The notes beneath the pieces are model-generated. The model did no database searches, was not told the origin of the DNA, and saw only the letters and a program-made list of their open reading frames with translations. Of a stretch of 64,000 nt of DNA, positions 36,067-48,000 are shown one piece after another. The stretch spans positions 31,557,903 to 31,621,902 of the forward strand of contig NC_063152.1 in the NCBI RefSeq assembly GCF_020921035.1. Direction: 5' to 3'. This DNA is from Rhodamnia argentea (lineage: Eukaryota; Streptophyta; Magnoliopsida; Myrtales; Myrtaceae). Both the position numbers and the translations under genes were made by a program. Each line of letters opens with the position of its first letter. Within the stretch, counting starts at the first letter, position 1.

Positions 36067-37117
36067 CTTGCATTTCTTCTTGGACCATTGATCAAGCTAC
36101 AAACGTACGCTGTCCTAATTAAGAAGCATTTGCCAATTTGCAACGGCCAATTCCTGGAATTGGCCGCACGGCGTACGACTGGGAATCCTTAGCCTTGGGC
36201 GACACTCTCGATCCTCGACAAACGCAGGGTCGAGATGCGATGCGTATTGGAGCCTCTCTAGCTTTGTTCCTCAAGAACGTGCTTCTGTTTCAATGTTACG
36301 TCTTTTCCCTCTTTCAGTTCAGGACAAGTGTGTTCGAATTAATAACCTTTGGGACGATGACGATCCGAGGATACGCAGCATTGTCATGTGCCCCGAAGCT
36401 TCAGCCCAACTTCATTGCCAAAATTGAACTCATGCAACGATTCTGAGGTTCTCGTCCTTCCTTCAAATCTTTTCTCATACGAAGCAACGCCACCTAGAGA
36501 TTTCGCTTCTCCCGAGGTCCATCGACTGCCACCTCCTTTACCCCATGTTTACTTACGCAACACATATTATTCAAATCGAGCGCTGATGTGTATTTTTAAG
36601 TTGTGGAGATCTTATTCCATCCCTAAGGTAAGGCAGAGACAATTCATTTGATCATCTGACATTTTTGCACATTATTTATCTGGGTCGACGGTGATGTGTC
36701 GCGAGAAAATTGAGCAATTCCGTCGTAAACCTATTATACGTATATCGATTTAATTATAAACTTTTCAATCTTGTCAACGTAATTCTAAACTTTTGCGCGG
36801 CCTTTTTTGGTCAATTGCCGCCGGAAGTCGCTAGCGTGAATATTCAAGAATTATCCACATCAGCATGCCACGTAGGACGGCCAACGATGACTAGACGTCA
36901 CGTTAGCAAGTTTCAATAGCAATTAGGGGGAATGGGTACATTAAAATTCTACGCACAGCTTTAGAACTAAATTGGTAAAAATAAAATTTTTAAGACTGAA
37001 ATAACATTCGTACAATATATTTAGAATTTCTTGAGTAATCATCACCTCATTTGGTTATAATGTTTTCTTTTTCTTCGGGTTCATTTTGATCAATCACCAA
37101 ATCTTTTAGTCCAAATT

Positions 37118-37815
37118 TAGGGAAAAGTACCCAAAAAAATTCCAAATCTATTTTATTGGTACCAAATCAGTTTTAAACTTTTCAATCGGACCAATTCGAT
37201 TCTAAACTTTTTTGTATTGATATCAATTCAGGTCATCCGACCATATCGGGCTAAAAACCATTGCTATGGAGGTCGGCTGTCCTACATGGTACCAACGGTA
37301 CTGATGTGGAAATTTCTAAAATACTTTTTAATGATTTTTTTTAAAGTTTTTTCCTTGCCTTTTTCTTTTTTGCCGGTGGCTAGCCACAAGCAAGAGCAAG
37401 CGCCAATGAGGCCCCCTTCGTTAGATGTGGCAAGGCCGACCCTCACCCACCTTGCTGAGACTTGACTCGCTTGGGCAAGGCCCGGCTTGGGCGAGGGTCA
37501 ACCTAGCTAGATCTAGTGAAGGGGCCTCACTAGCACTTGCCCTCGCCCTCGCCCAGCTACGACTTGGCGAGGCCGACTCCCATTGTTGGCAGCCACTAGC
37601 AAAAAGAAAAGGAAAAAAAAGAAGAAGAAAAAGTTCAAAAAAATTATAAAGAAATAGCCACATTAGTACTGGCGTGCCACGTAGAATGACTAATGTCCAC
37701 GCCAATAAAAAGATTGTGACCAAATAGGTTCAATCGTAAACCTATCATACGAATGTCGATTCAATCATAAACTTTTCAATTTAGTCCAAAATCTTTTTTT
37801 GTAATTTTCCCTATT
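37118..37815. mobile_element. Large foldback element, about 700 bp
   Basis: The termini TAGGGAAAAGTAC (left) and GTAATTTTCCCTATTA (right) are inverted copies. The arms stay complementary for about 250 bp, including 'aacttttcaat', a CCACGTAG/CCTACATGG segment and a TTTTTC...GCCGGTGGCTAGCC / GGCAGCCACTAGC...GAAAAGG segment. The central part (37385-37580) is GC-rich, with repeated GGGCGAGG and CTTGGGC words that are themselves partly inverted. There is no transposase frame. Confidence 0.7.
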
Positions 37816-40068
37816 AGCCTCCAACACCCCAAGATTTACTAAGCTAAATATAGTGTCAAACGCTAAAAATTCGTGTCACAGATTAATCAAATATCATTAA
37901 TATGGTCAAATGAGGTTTTGCTTTCCTAGATGTCTAGTCTTTCCGTGCTCCGGTCAAATGGGAGTTAAAACACAAATGGCAGCACTTGCTTGACCATTAC
38001 ATGATTACGTTTTACATTCCGAAGCAATGCGGTTTACTGGTTAACTACTCCTTCCTGTTCTCTGATCACACCATCCGAAAAGCATCTTCGCTTTCAATCA
38101 TGTAAGCTGTCCAACATAAATATGCAATTGGAGACCACTATTGATGGATGAGCGACGGACGATGAAAAGCAACTTGAGCTACAGATAGCCTGACTAGGTT
38201 TTAATCAGAACATTTTTGTGCTTTACCCCATTAGAAGAATGGTCGCTAAAAGAAAGAAATTACCTTCAATGGAAGGCTTTAGTCACGAAACCGCAGAAAA
38301 ATCCATCAGGAGGAACTCCTCTCCGCAGGCTATATTGACAATTTCATCCTCATGCGAAACATTCTCATAGCAATCAGATCAAGTGCAATTTCCGTAATCC
38401 TGAGTCCTGACACAACGAACAGAAATGCCAAGTCATTGAAGATTTAAATTCGGTATATCGGACTACTTCGACGGATATTACTAGCGCAGGGTTTAGCCAA
38501 GTTTTATATGGGGCGCCCACATGAAATCGCAATCAAATCAACAAGAAAGATGCTCTTGCAACTTGAGTATATAACTATGAGAACGAAGTTACATGAAATA
38601 CACAGAAGATGCAATTCCTTAAGGAGCTTATGGGAAGTAAGAAATGAGCAAGCGGGCCATGAACCATTTCATGTTTTTCGATTAAACTAAACATCAGGGA
38701 GGTCTTATTTAAGAGGATCCACTGCGGGTGGGTTGCCACTAAATAGATTGTGTGTGATGGACAAATCGGGCATGCGGGTCCTCATGACTCTACTTCAAAT
38801 GAAGCTTTCATACATTATACCACAAACATTGGAGCTTGGAGGATACCCTTCTACAATTTGAGGGGAAAAGAAGGATTTAATTCTTTTCTGGCCCAAAAAA
38901 GAAAAGAGCTTACTCAAGCTGTCATGGTTGTGAACCCACTATCTTTTCCCGAGGCAGTTCAGCTATCTTCGTCATCTGACTCTGTCACGGGAATATACCA
39001 TTTCTTAACTCCTTCATATATTAAGAAACAAGACAAGAAAATCACTTTTATGTGATATAAATGTGTGGGTGTGACTTACATATAAAGTGTTCTCAAAACA
39101 TGACATAAGAAACAAAGACAGTCTGTGGTTTGCATATCCAAAGGTCGCCATCAGTTAGTTGCCTAAAGTTGTTGACAGCAAATCGCAAAGATGTACATAA
39201 AATTCGTTAGGCGACATGAATCCTATAAAAAGTGCACAAACAAGCTTAGGAATGCAAAGGGTTTTGCCAAATTGATAGGAATACTATAAAGACAATTCAA
39301 TCCACGATAGGTCGCGAAAGCCTTTTGACACAAACTGTCGACCGCATGGTACATTTAAACAGTTTATTCTACAATCACGCAATGTCCACGCAGAAAAACT
39401 TTTCTTCAGTCAATCAGAGATAAACCCATAAACAAGTATAAGAAAACTCAAAAATACAAATAACCGAGGGTCACAAAAATAGTGACCTACCTGTCTAGTG
39501 GAGCAGCTAGAGCTCACTGCAAGAGGTAGAGTCCGTGGCTCAATGGAACGGAGGGGCACGGCTCTATGCTTCGAAATGAGTATGACCTCGTTCATTAGCC
39601 TAAGTAGCTAAGCCACAGACTCTTCACAAACATTGGTCAAAGAATAAAGCGATAACTCTCCCCCCCCTCCTTTTCATTATTTCTTCCGTATCCATTTTGC
39701 AATCTCTGATGACGCAGATGCAGATTATCTAGAGCAATAGATACGAATATAAGAACAAGATTCCAGCTAGAGAATATCTAGTAACATTTCTGTAAGTTAG
39801 ACAATAAACAAAATGTTTAAGGAGGAAAAACGAAGGCAATCGAGAAGAGCATATGATGAGGCATCAGCGTCACTTAGATTCTGTTGTATACAGTACAGTT
39901 GCTTTTAAGATCTCAATGAGTTGGCGAGGCCTTATTCTATTCATCTGTTCTGTTAAATGATGCACTGAAGATTGGCATTGCTTTCTGATACATGTTTTCC
40001 ATCAGACAAATCTTTCGGACCTCATATTTCTTTTCCAAATTTAGTGACCATCTAATCTAGACAACTGC

Positions 40069-40069
40069 C

Positions 40070-40116
<47 letters not shown>

Positions 40117-40117
40117 T

Positions 40118-40162
<45 letters not shown>
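40069..40162. repeat. Compound microsatellite (CATA)n(AC)n(AT)n(AG)n
   Basis: Four successive simple repeats abut each other: ATAC units, then AC, AT and AG runs. It ends about 220 bp before the TATA box of the P450 gene. It is likely hypervariable in length. Confidence 0.92.
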
Positions 40163-40163
<1 letters not shown>

Positions 40164-40384
40164 ATCAGTTTCTTTATCCTGTAATGCAAGTCTGTTGCCC
40201 AATTTCACTCACAAAGGCCGTTGACGGAGAATAATTACTGGTCTATCGGGCAGAATAATTCTTGATTATTTTATTTTATCTCCAACTACTTGTATAAATT
40301 TCTTTTTGAAGCAAGCAACTCCCCTAAGACAAATGGCGCCAAGTCAATAGTCATTTCCCAGCTTGATGTAAATGACTATAACCC

Positions 40385-40392
40385 TATATAAG
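40385..40392 (+). promoter_or_regulatory. TATA box of the CYP87A gene
   Basis: TATATAAG lies 187 nt before the P450 start codon at 40579, in a suitable place for a core promoter with a leader of about 150 nt. Confidence 0.55.
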
Positions 40393-40578
40393 ATTCCTCT
40401 AATGGGTTCCCGAGATAGGCCAGAACTATACCCTTATCTCATCCCTTCCTTCCCAAACTTTCTCATCCTGTGCTCTGACATTTTCTTAAACCAGAAAGCT
40501 GCCTACATATGATTTTCACTGAAGGTAGAATCTGTTAATAGAGAACTTCTCACATTGAAGATATCAGCAGAACTGAGA

Positions 40579-42847
40579 ATGTGGGCGTTGAGCATTGGAG
40601 CTTTGATCATTATAAGCATCACACACTGGGTCTACAGATGGAGATATCCCAGATGTGATGGAAACCTTCCGCCAGGTTCAATGGGGTGGCCACTTCTAGG
40701 CGAGACCCTTCAGTTCTTCACTCCAAACACAACTCATGACATTGCTCCATTCATCAAAGAGAGAATGGAGAGGTGACTAAAATATAAAGTCAGGACGCTG
40801 CTGCTAATGCCTCTTCGAATACAATGCTAATGTTCCAGAAATTTTTTCAGGTATGGGGCAATATTTCGTACCAGTTTGGTTGGTCGTCCAGTTGTAGTAT
40901 CGACCGACCCGGATTTCAATTACTTCATCTTTCTAAAAGAAGGGCATTTGTTCGAGAGCTGGTATCCAGACACCTTCACGGAGATCTTTGGGCGACAGAA
41001 TGTCGGTTCTTTGCATGGTTTTATGTACAGGTACCTCAAGAACATGGTGCTCTATCTCTTTGGCCCAGAAAGCCTCAAGAAGATGCTCCCTGAAGTTGAG
41101 GAAGTTGCAATTCGAAGGTTAGAGCAGTGGTCAAATCAGGGCAAAGTCGAAGTAAAAGATGCAACTGCAAGTGTAATGCATCCTAAACTCTGCTCTCTGA
41201 CTCAGATATTCCTCCAACAGGGATCCTAATTCGAGCATATGCATGAATTTATGGTCTCTGCAGATGATATTTCATTTGACAACAAAGAAGCTGATAAGTC
41301 ATGACTCGGAGAGCTCGTCAGAGAATCTGAGAGCGAATTTTGATGCCTTTATAAAGGGATTGATTTCCTTTCCACTAAATATGCCTGGAACAGCCTATCA
41401 CAAATGTCTACAGGTAAACTGAGTTAAGTCGAGAACATTAAATAATGTGATTTTCCTACTCTTTGGTTCCACTTTCCCAAAAAAGGGGAAAAAAGAGATG
41501 GGAATGACTGAATTCTTGACAGGCTGAAGAACCATTTTATGGTATCAACCTAGTCCCTTTGTGATCTTGAATCAGGGCAGGAAAAACGCAATGAGAATGC
41601 TGCAGAACCTAATGCAAGAAAGACAAGCAATGCCCAGAAAGCAGCCAAGTGACTTTTTTGATTATGTCCTGGAAGAACTTCAGAAAGAGGGAACAATACT
41701 CACGGAGGGAATCGCTCTGGATTTAATGTTTGTGCTACTTTTTGCCAGCTTTGAAACCACATCATTGGCTCTTACACTAGCCATGAAGTTTCTTTCAGAT
41801 CATCCCAGGGTGCTGAAGCAACTCACGGTCTGTAAAATTCTACCTTTTTGGCTCTACTGTATAAGTGAACCAATAGCTCTTAAGTGCTGGCGAACTTTCC
41901 CTAAATCCTTATGCTTATGGCAGGAAGAGCATGAGACCATTCTTAGGAAAAGGGATGACGCTAGTTCCGGACTTTCATGGAAGGAGTACAAATCAATGAC
42001 ATATACATTTCAGGTGTGTTATAACCGTTCAAATATCAAGTAGAGATTATACGTGCATCTGTATTGCTCTAATAAATTTCAACTTTCAGTTCATAAATGA
42101 GACAGTAAGACTAGCAAATATAGTTCCAGGAATCTTCCGAAGAGCACTAAGAGACATCCAGTTCAAAGGTATGTACAACAGTATCGCTAGGCCTTCTAAT
42201 ATAACTAGGCTAATAAATTCATGCACAACTGGACGAAGCATAAAGCTCAATGTTAATGCAGGATACACCATACCAGCAGGATGGGCAGTTGTGGCATGTC
42301 CACCAGCTGTACACTTAAACCCCATGAAATATGAAGATCCTCTTTCATTCAATCCAGAAAGATGGGAGGTGGGTCCTGCATTTGTGGATTTCCACTTTTG
42401 GTGCACCAGCCAGCAATTTGGTGTGAAAGAACTTGTATGAATAACTTACTGAGCACTTAATGTGCTGATAAAAATTGGTGGTCAAATACAGGGAATTGAA
42501 GTGAATGGTGCATCTAAACATTTCATGGCTTTTGGTGGTGGTATGAGATATTGTGTTGGAACAGACTTCACTAAAATCCAGATGGCCGTCTTTCTTCATT
42601 GCTTGGTTACTAAGTACAGGTAGACAGATTATGAAAGTTTATTGTGAATAACCTTTCCTGAATATGCACGGCGAGCAAGTTTTCAGGCACACACCAGGGA
42701 GAGAGAGAGAGCTGACCTTTTCTTCAAACTTTCAGGTGGCAAATAATCAAGGGAGGCAACATTGTTCGAACCCCTGGTCTACAATTTCCAGATGGCTTTC
42801 ACATTCAGCTCAGGAAGAAAGATGCATTGAATCTGGAAGATGCATAA
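40579..42847 (+). CDS. CYP87A: Cytochrome P450, CYP87A-type
   Basis: Exons 40579-40772, 40851-41172, 41264-41413, 41576-41827, 41924-42013, 42090-42168, 42262-42368, 42492-42619 and 42736-42847 give 477 aa. The N-terminal anchor (MWALSIGALIIISITHWVYR) is followed by the proline hinge LPPGSMGWPLLGETLQFF. The I-helix AxxETT is present (ASFETT, 279-284), as are the K-helix ExxR (ETVR, 340-343), the PERW region (FNPERWEG), and the haem loop FGGGMRYCVG with Cys419 as iron ligand. All P450 hallmarks are intact, so an active ER monooxygenase is expected. Sequence style (TDFTKIQMAVFLHCLVTKYRW, GGNIVRTPGLQFPDGFHI) places it in CYP87A of the CYP85 clan, whose members oxidise triterpenoid or steroid-like substrates in several plants. 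The substrate here is unknown. An upstream in-frame non-ATG extension is ignored. Confidence 0.94.
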
Positions 42848-45080
42848 AGCTCCAGAATAGCAAAATTAACACTTCAAGCACATGTCATTGTTATGTGCGA
42901 GCATTAAGCGGGTGCAAACTGAGGGAATATGCTCCAATCAGATTGCTTGAAGAGCCGACGAATAGGAAAGTGTAGCAAGAAGATTGCAAAATACACGGAA
43001 GCAAGAATCTATCAGTCTTTTCGACAAAGATCAATCGATGATTCAGACATTGTCTTTTTTTTTTTTTTTTTTTTAACTTTCATCTTGTTCAAGAGAAATA
43101 AAGAAAAAGTAGGAGGAACATGTGACTTCAATCACTTAGCAAACTTGTTCATTGAAAATTTTTCTTGCAAAACACATTACCTCTGTCAATCTTTTTGGCC
43201 GAGACAACATATCTCCATCTCCAAATAGAGAGTTTGCAGCTCGTCATCCTTTCTCCCACGTTCTCGCCCTGCCTGAAAGAAGAGTTAGACAAAAGAAATG
43301 ACGACATGGACATCTAGTCACTTCACCTATAAACTTGAACAAGAGATAAGAAGATAGTTATTCTCGTAATACATGTACTCCCTCGCTAATGCGATGCGGA
43401 TCCCGCCCATGTAAGCAGCTAAGCATTTTCGATTTCACCAACAATTTTCTCATCATCTTTATGATTCAACTTTGAATATTATTTCAGGAAAGAAGAGGTC
43501 AGGGGAATCATGTTTCGGTGCAAAAGCCATTGGAAACACCGAGACTGCCACTCTGGTAATCCTTTTGCTGCTTATGAAGAAATACCTAACTTCTACTGGC
43601 GTGACGGATCAAATCTAAAATTGCTTAAAAATCAAATGTCATATCAGGCACATATATATATCCTTCGTGCTGGGGACTTCCAAGCAAGACACACCGGATC
43701 GCCATGAATCGCAATCAATTCAAGAAGGTATTGTTTCGATGTTAGAACATAAGATATTATCGGCATCCCGAAAATACTGTCGACCAGTCAATTGCTACTC
43801 CAGGCCGTCCGCGATCATCATTTGATGAACACGCTTCAGTTACACTACCACCCCGGCTCGCTTCTGTCCAAACTAGCACCCGCTGCTGCTTCTACATCGG
43901 ATGGGCGACACGACAGCGAGTACGGTACTCAGAAAGCAAAAAACATTCTTACAGAACCGGGTGAAAACTGTCCTTTCCGCGAGTCGATTTGCTCCGAGCC
44001 GGAGAGCATTTGAACTCCAAGGAGGGAGAAAAAGCTCGACGCCGCACAAAAGCGGAGGTGAGCGGCGGAATCGCGCGCGATCAGGGGAAGCGATTCGGGC
44101 TCCGTTTCTACCAGGATTGAGAGATTCGAAGGTCGGCGCCTTGCGGTTTCTCTGGTTTCGCGGCGATTTTGACTTTTGACTTTTGACTTTCGACCGCCAA
44201 CGCCTCGAACGGTTATTGTGCTATCGGTCCAAAAGCGCGCCATAATTCAATTCCGCTCGATTTTTGTCCGCTCAGAATTTCTCTTTTGCCCCCGGAATAT
44301 TTTATGATAGTCTTCAAAAGAACATTAAATATTGAAGTTTAAGGGTCAACTGGTTTATTATTTTGCAGGTAAAAGATAAATTAAAATATATCAATTGGGT
44401 TTTCGTGCATTCGATACGAACTTGTTTTCTTTAGACAAAATTAAGGCTCTATTTATTTAGCAAAAAATAAATTATTTTGATTATATTTTTTGAAATATGA
44501 TTATTCGTATCATTTATAATAGTTAATTAGTAATAAATATTTTTTATTATTAGTAATAATTTATGTCTAAATAATTTAGTTGACAATGGAAATATTTCTT
44601 ATCATTCATTTTTTTTTCATGTAATACAAATAATTTTTTATCATAAAATATTGAGATCGTAAAAGTTAGATAAAAAAAAATTCGGAGTACAGATTTTCTT
44701 TACCACCCGCTTTCTCTTCCTCGAACAAATGGCGGTAAGGGCATGGCGTAAATAACCCCAAAAGGCCGGGGCAGTCAGAATCCCGCGTGGCCGTTCCTTC
44801 TAACCAATAGCGAACTCCCACGCTGCTGACATGGGACGGGCCCCCACCACGACGAAAGTCTCTCTTCCCCAATTGGCCCCTTTGGTCTGCAACCGGTACT
44901 CCTGTCGACACTTGATTGCTCCCGCCGGAGGCTAATCACACGTGGCGCACCTCCCATCAGCCACTAATAAACCAAAATATAATTCGCCAGTCTGTACTAG
45001 TGGTGGCTTCTTGGTGACCACCTTTGTAATGCTAAAAAACTAAGCGGTGCATTGCTTGCTCCCTCTGATCTGACCCATCC
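42848..45080. other. Intergenic DNA between the P450 and Raf-like kinase genes
   Basis: No supported gene. There is a run of 20 T at about 43054-43073, the MITE-like copy at 44452-44650, and a GC-rich stretch (43990-44220) including a short TTTTGACTTTTGACTTT tandem near 44168. Open frames at 43510-43707 and 43901-44179 show no domain. The last few hundred bases should contain the kinase promoter. Confidence 0.45.
44452..44650. mobile_element. Degenerate copy of the GGCTC-TTTATTT MITE family
   Basis: The left end AAGGCTCTATTTATTTAGCA is followed by AAAAAATAAATTATTTTGA, as in the copy at 35831. Inside it shares 'taataatttatgtctaaata' with the copy at 56367. The right end is eroded. Confidence 0.55.
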
Positions 45081-48000
45081 ATGCGCAGAGAAATGGCCGG
45101 AGAAGCCGAGTCGGAGCCCGAGCCCCGGGCGGGCCGGTACCGAGTCGTGGCCGACCGATGCCTGAGGCTTGAGGCGAGCCAAGCCGAGCTCACGGAGCAA
45201 CTCACCGAGCTCGCCGACTCCGGAGAGAGTTCCAAGCCCGACGTGGCGTCGCCGCCGTCGGACTCGGAGTCCGATCCCTTCGGACGATTTCCAGGAGCTT
45301 TCCGCGGAGGAAGTCCGTATCGGAGGATCCTGGAGTCGATTGGACATGCCGTTCACGTGTGCGGAGCTTCTTCGCGAAAGATCGTCTACTGGTGCGTTTT
45401 GTTTTTATTTAGATTTCTGTGAAATCTCCGCGCACGATCGTTCGTGTGGTTGATTTTGTCTGTGTTGCGAAGTGGCTGATTGGCTCTTAATGTCTCGTAT
45501 TAGAAGTTGAAGATTGTTTTGGTGTTGAAGTAGGAAGTGTGTAGAGTAGAGCAGCTAGAGCTTCTTTAGAAGAGATCATCTAATATACTACGCGCTTGTT
45601 TTTGCGAAGTCATTGGAAGTTTAGCTTGCGATTGTTCGTGTGCTTGTTTTGTGTGTGTAAATGTCTATGCGCAGGGTAGAACAATGGATGTTCAGTTACT
45701 TGGGCGCGAATTTTGATTCTGATTGCCTATTAACTCTTCGAGCTTGTATTGGAAGTTGAAGAGCGTTTATGATTTTTAAACCTGTTTGAAAGTGCAAAGG
45801 AACTTCTTAAATTGTTGTTGAGATAGAAATATTACTCCAGAAATCAGAATAACACGAGAAACTAAAATCATGCTGCACTTGTGCGCAGAGTTTGTTGAAG
45901 TATCACCGATAATTTGAAAGAATTAGTGGCTGTAAAATCTCAAAACTCATACTAGTTCATAGCGATAGAGATGTTCAACCTTTTGTGGTGCAATGCTGAA
46001 GTGCTAAGCTAAGGTGCTGTTTACTTCCCGTAAAAAGTTTTGACACTTGTTTCTTAATCGACCCTAAAAAAATTCTCCCTTTATTGTGTTAATCACAGCC
46101 GATGGAAGATTATGTTGGATGTTTGACCACGCTACAGTTGAATTCTATGTTTAAACTGTCAAATTAATTTTAGGAATATTCTTGATGGGCCGTTCACCTA
46201 TTTTATGTTTTCAAGATGGTGTTCCTATTCATGATGCATGATGATAGGAGCTAAGATAGTGAAGGTGTTTGACAAAAGTTCACATTGAACTTCTAGCCTT
46301 ATAAACAAAAAGCACAGTTATATTTTTTTATTTGTCTTGGTGTTGGAAGGCCAGATAATGGTAGAGCCTTATTTTATTGCTGAAGGGCTGAACATACTCT
46401 AAGTGAAGTTTTAATTTTTCGTATTTATTCACAAATTCCCAGAAGCATAGCACTAACATAACGACGAATTTAGAGGTTTGAAATTCGTCTGATTAAAGAC
46501 TAGAAATATCCGGAAGAACGTGAACCATTTTAACATTATCCAAGAAAAATCTCTTATCTCAATGAACATGGATGCCAGATCCATAAACAGAAGCTCAGAT
46601 TATTATGCATTTACCAATGTCCATTGAAATAAAAACTAAAAGGTTCCTTGCCCTTTCAAGTCACTATTGTCACTTATAGCGTCTGAATCTTGTAACCAAA
46701 AGGTCAAGCAAATAATGCCAGATGCCAGTATTTGCATCAAATATCTTTCAAATAGGTTCCAAAATCTATTTAAAGGTAAACCTTTTATTAAATGATATGC
46801 CGAGCTATGTTTAGAATTTGAACTTTTAAGCTCTCATGAATATGCCGAAGGAATAGAAACTGTAAGAAAAATCTTTAAGGCTTTGAGCAATTCTCAAATT
46901 TTCAAACACGTTCTAAAAGATGCTAATCACATTAGTATATACTGATGTAGATATTTTTAGAAAGTATTCAGTCCTTTTCTACAAGAAAGTGTAGCTTTGA
47001 TCCTTCCGCCACATTTTACCCTTAGCTTTGCACTTCTTAAAGCAGGGAAATCTTCCATTAGAGGCTGATATAGAGAAATTTCATTTTTGCAATATCTCAA
47101 TGAAGCCACATCTGTATCTGAAGTCTATTTGTGCTTTTCGATTTCCAGGAACCACTCTGCTGAGAATCTTTATGGATGGAAAGACCATGAAGTCATTGGC
47201 CGAAGAGTTGATGAAATTCTAGTTGCTGAAGAACATTGTCCTTCTCTGCAGAATATCATGGAAAAGCTGAGGTTTGGTCAGTCATGGTCAGGTCAGTTTC
47301 CTCTTAAGAAAAGGTCTGGTGATATATTTATGGCTACAGTGACGAAAAGTCCATTATACGAGGGTGGAGAGCTTGCTGGTGTTATCACTGTTTCAAGTGA
47401 TGCGGCCCTTTTTAATGGTATAAGCCTGGACAAATCAAGAGCAAATGAGGAGCATGCTAATGGCTTGCCTAAATCACTGGGTTTGAACTTGAAAAAGATT
47501 CAGTTGCAGTCACGGCCACAGATTGCACCTATACCACAAATTGCTTCCTCTGTTTCAAACCTGGTGCTTACACATTCCATGTCGTATTTTCTCACTTTCT
47601 TCCAGTTTCCCCCTATTATCATCTGCCACTCTATTTCTATTTTTTGAAATTCCTGAAGTTGGAGATAGTTGACAGAGACTACATTCTTTTGTTCGCAGGC
47701 GTCCAAAGTTCTACCACGCAGATGTGGAGACAATACACAGAATCTATTTGTTGGTGGACAGCACAATGCAATAGAAACTGATGATGCTATATTAGAGAAA
47801 CCTGGTAAATTAGTAAGTCTCCGTCCTCTGATTCTATATATAGCGGCAAGATGAATTTTTCATGGGTGATTGAATTGTTGTCTTGTATTCCCAGTTATTA
47901 ACATTGGGAAAATAGGGTTGATCAAAGAGATTCCTCGAAAGGTGAATTGGCATGCTTACTTGCCCACGAAAGTCTATCAGTTAGGCTCTATTGTTGGGGT

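Larger units (their letters stand above)
35101..40384. other. Intergenic DNA between PIG-U and the P450 gene
   Basis: About 5.3 kb with no supported gene. It holds a CT tract (35222-35242, probably PIG-U 3' UTR), the MITE at 35831-36066, an element with related words at about 36690-37040, the large foldback at 37118-37815, and the compound microsatellite at 40069-40162. Open frames at 36138-36446 and 38750-39055 have no recognisable domain or splice context. Confidence 0.5.

Noticed and set aside
36138..36446. 102-codon frame between PIG-U and the P450
   Set aside because: It opens on a non-ATG codon, has no domain and lies between two MITE-like elements.
43510..43707. A second, truncated P450 exon downstream of CYP87A
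   Set aside because: The translation has no haem loop, ExxR or PERF-type motif and does not resemble any exon of the neighbouring gene.
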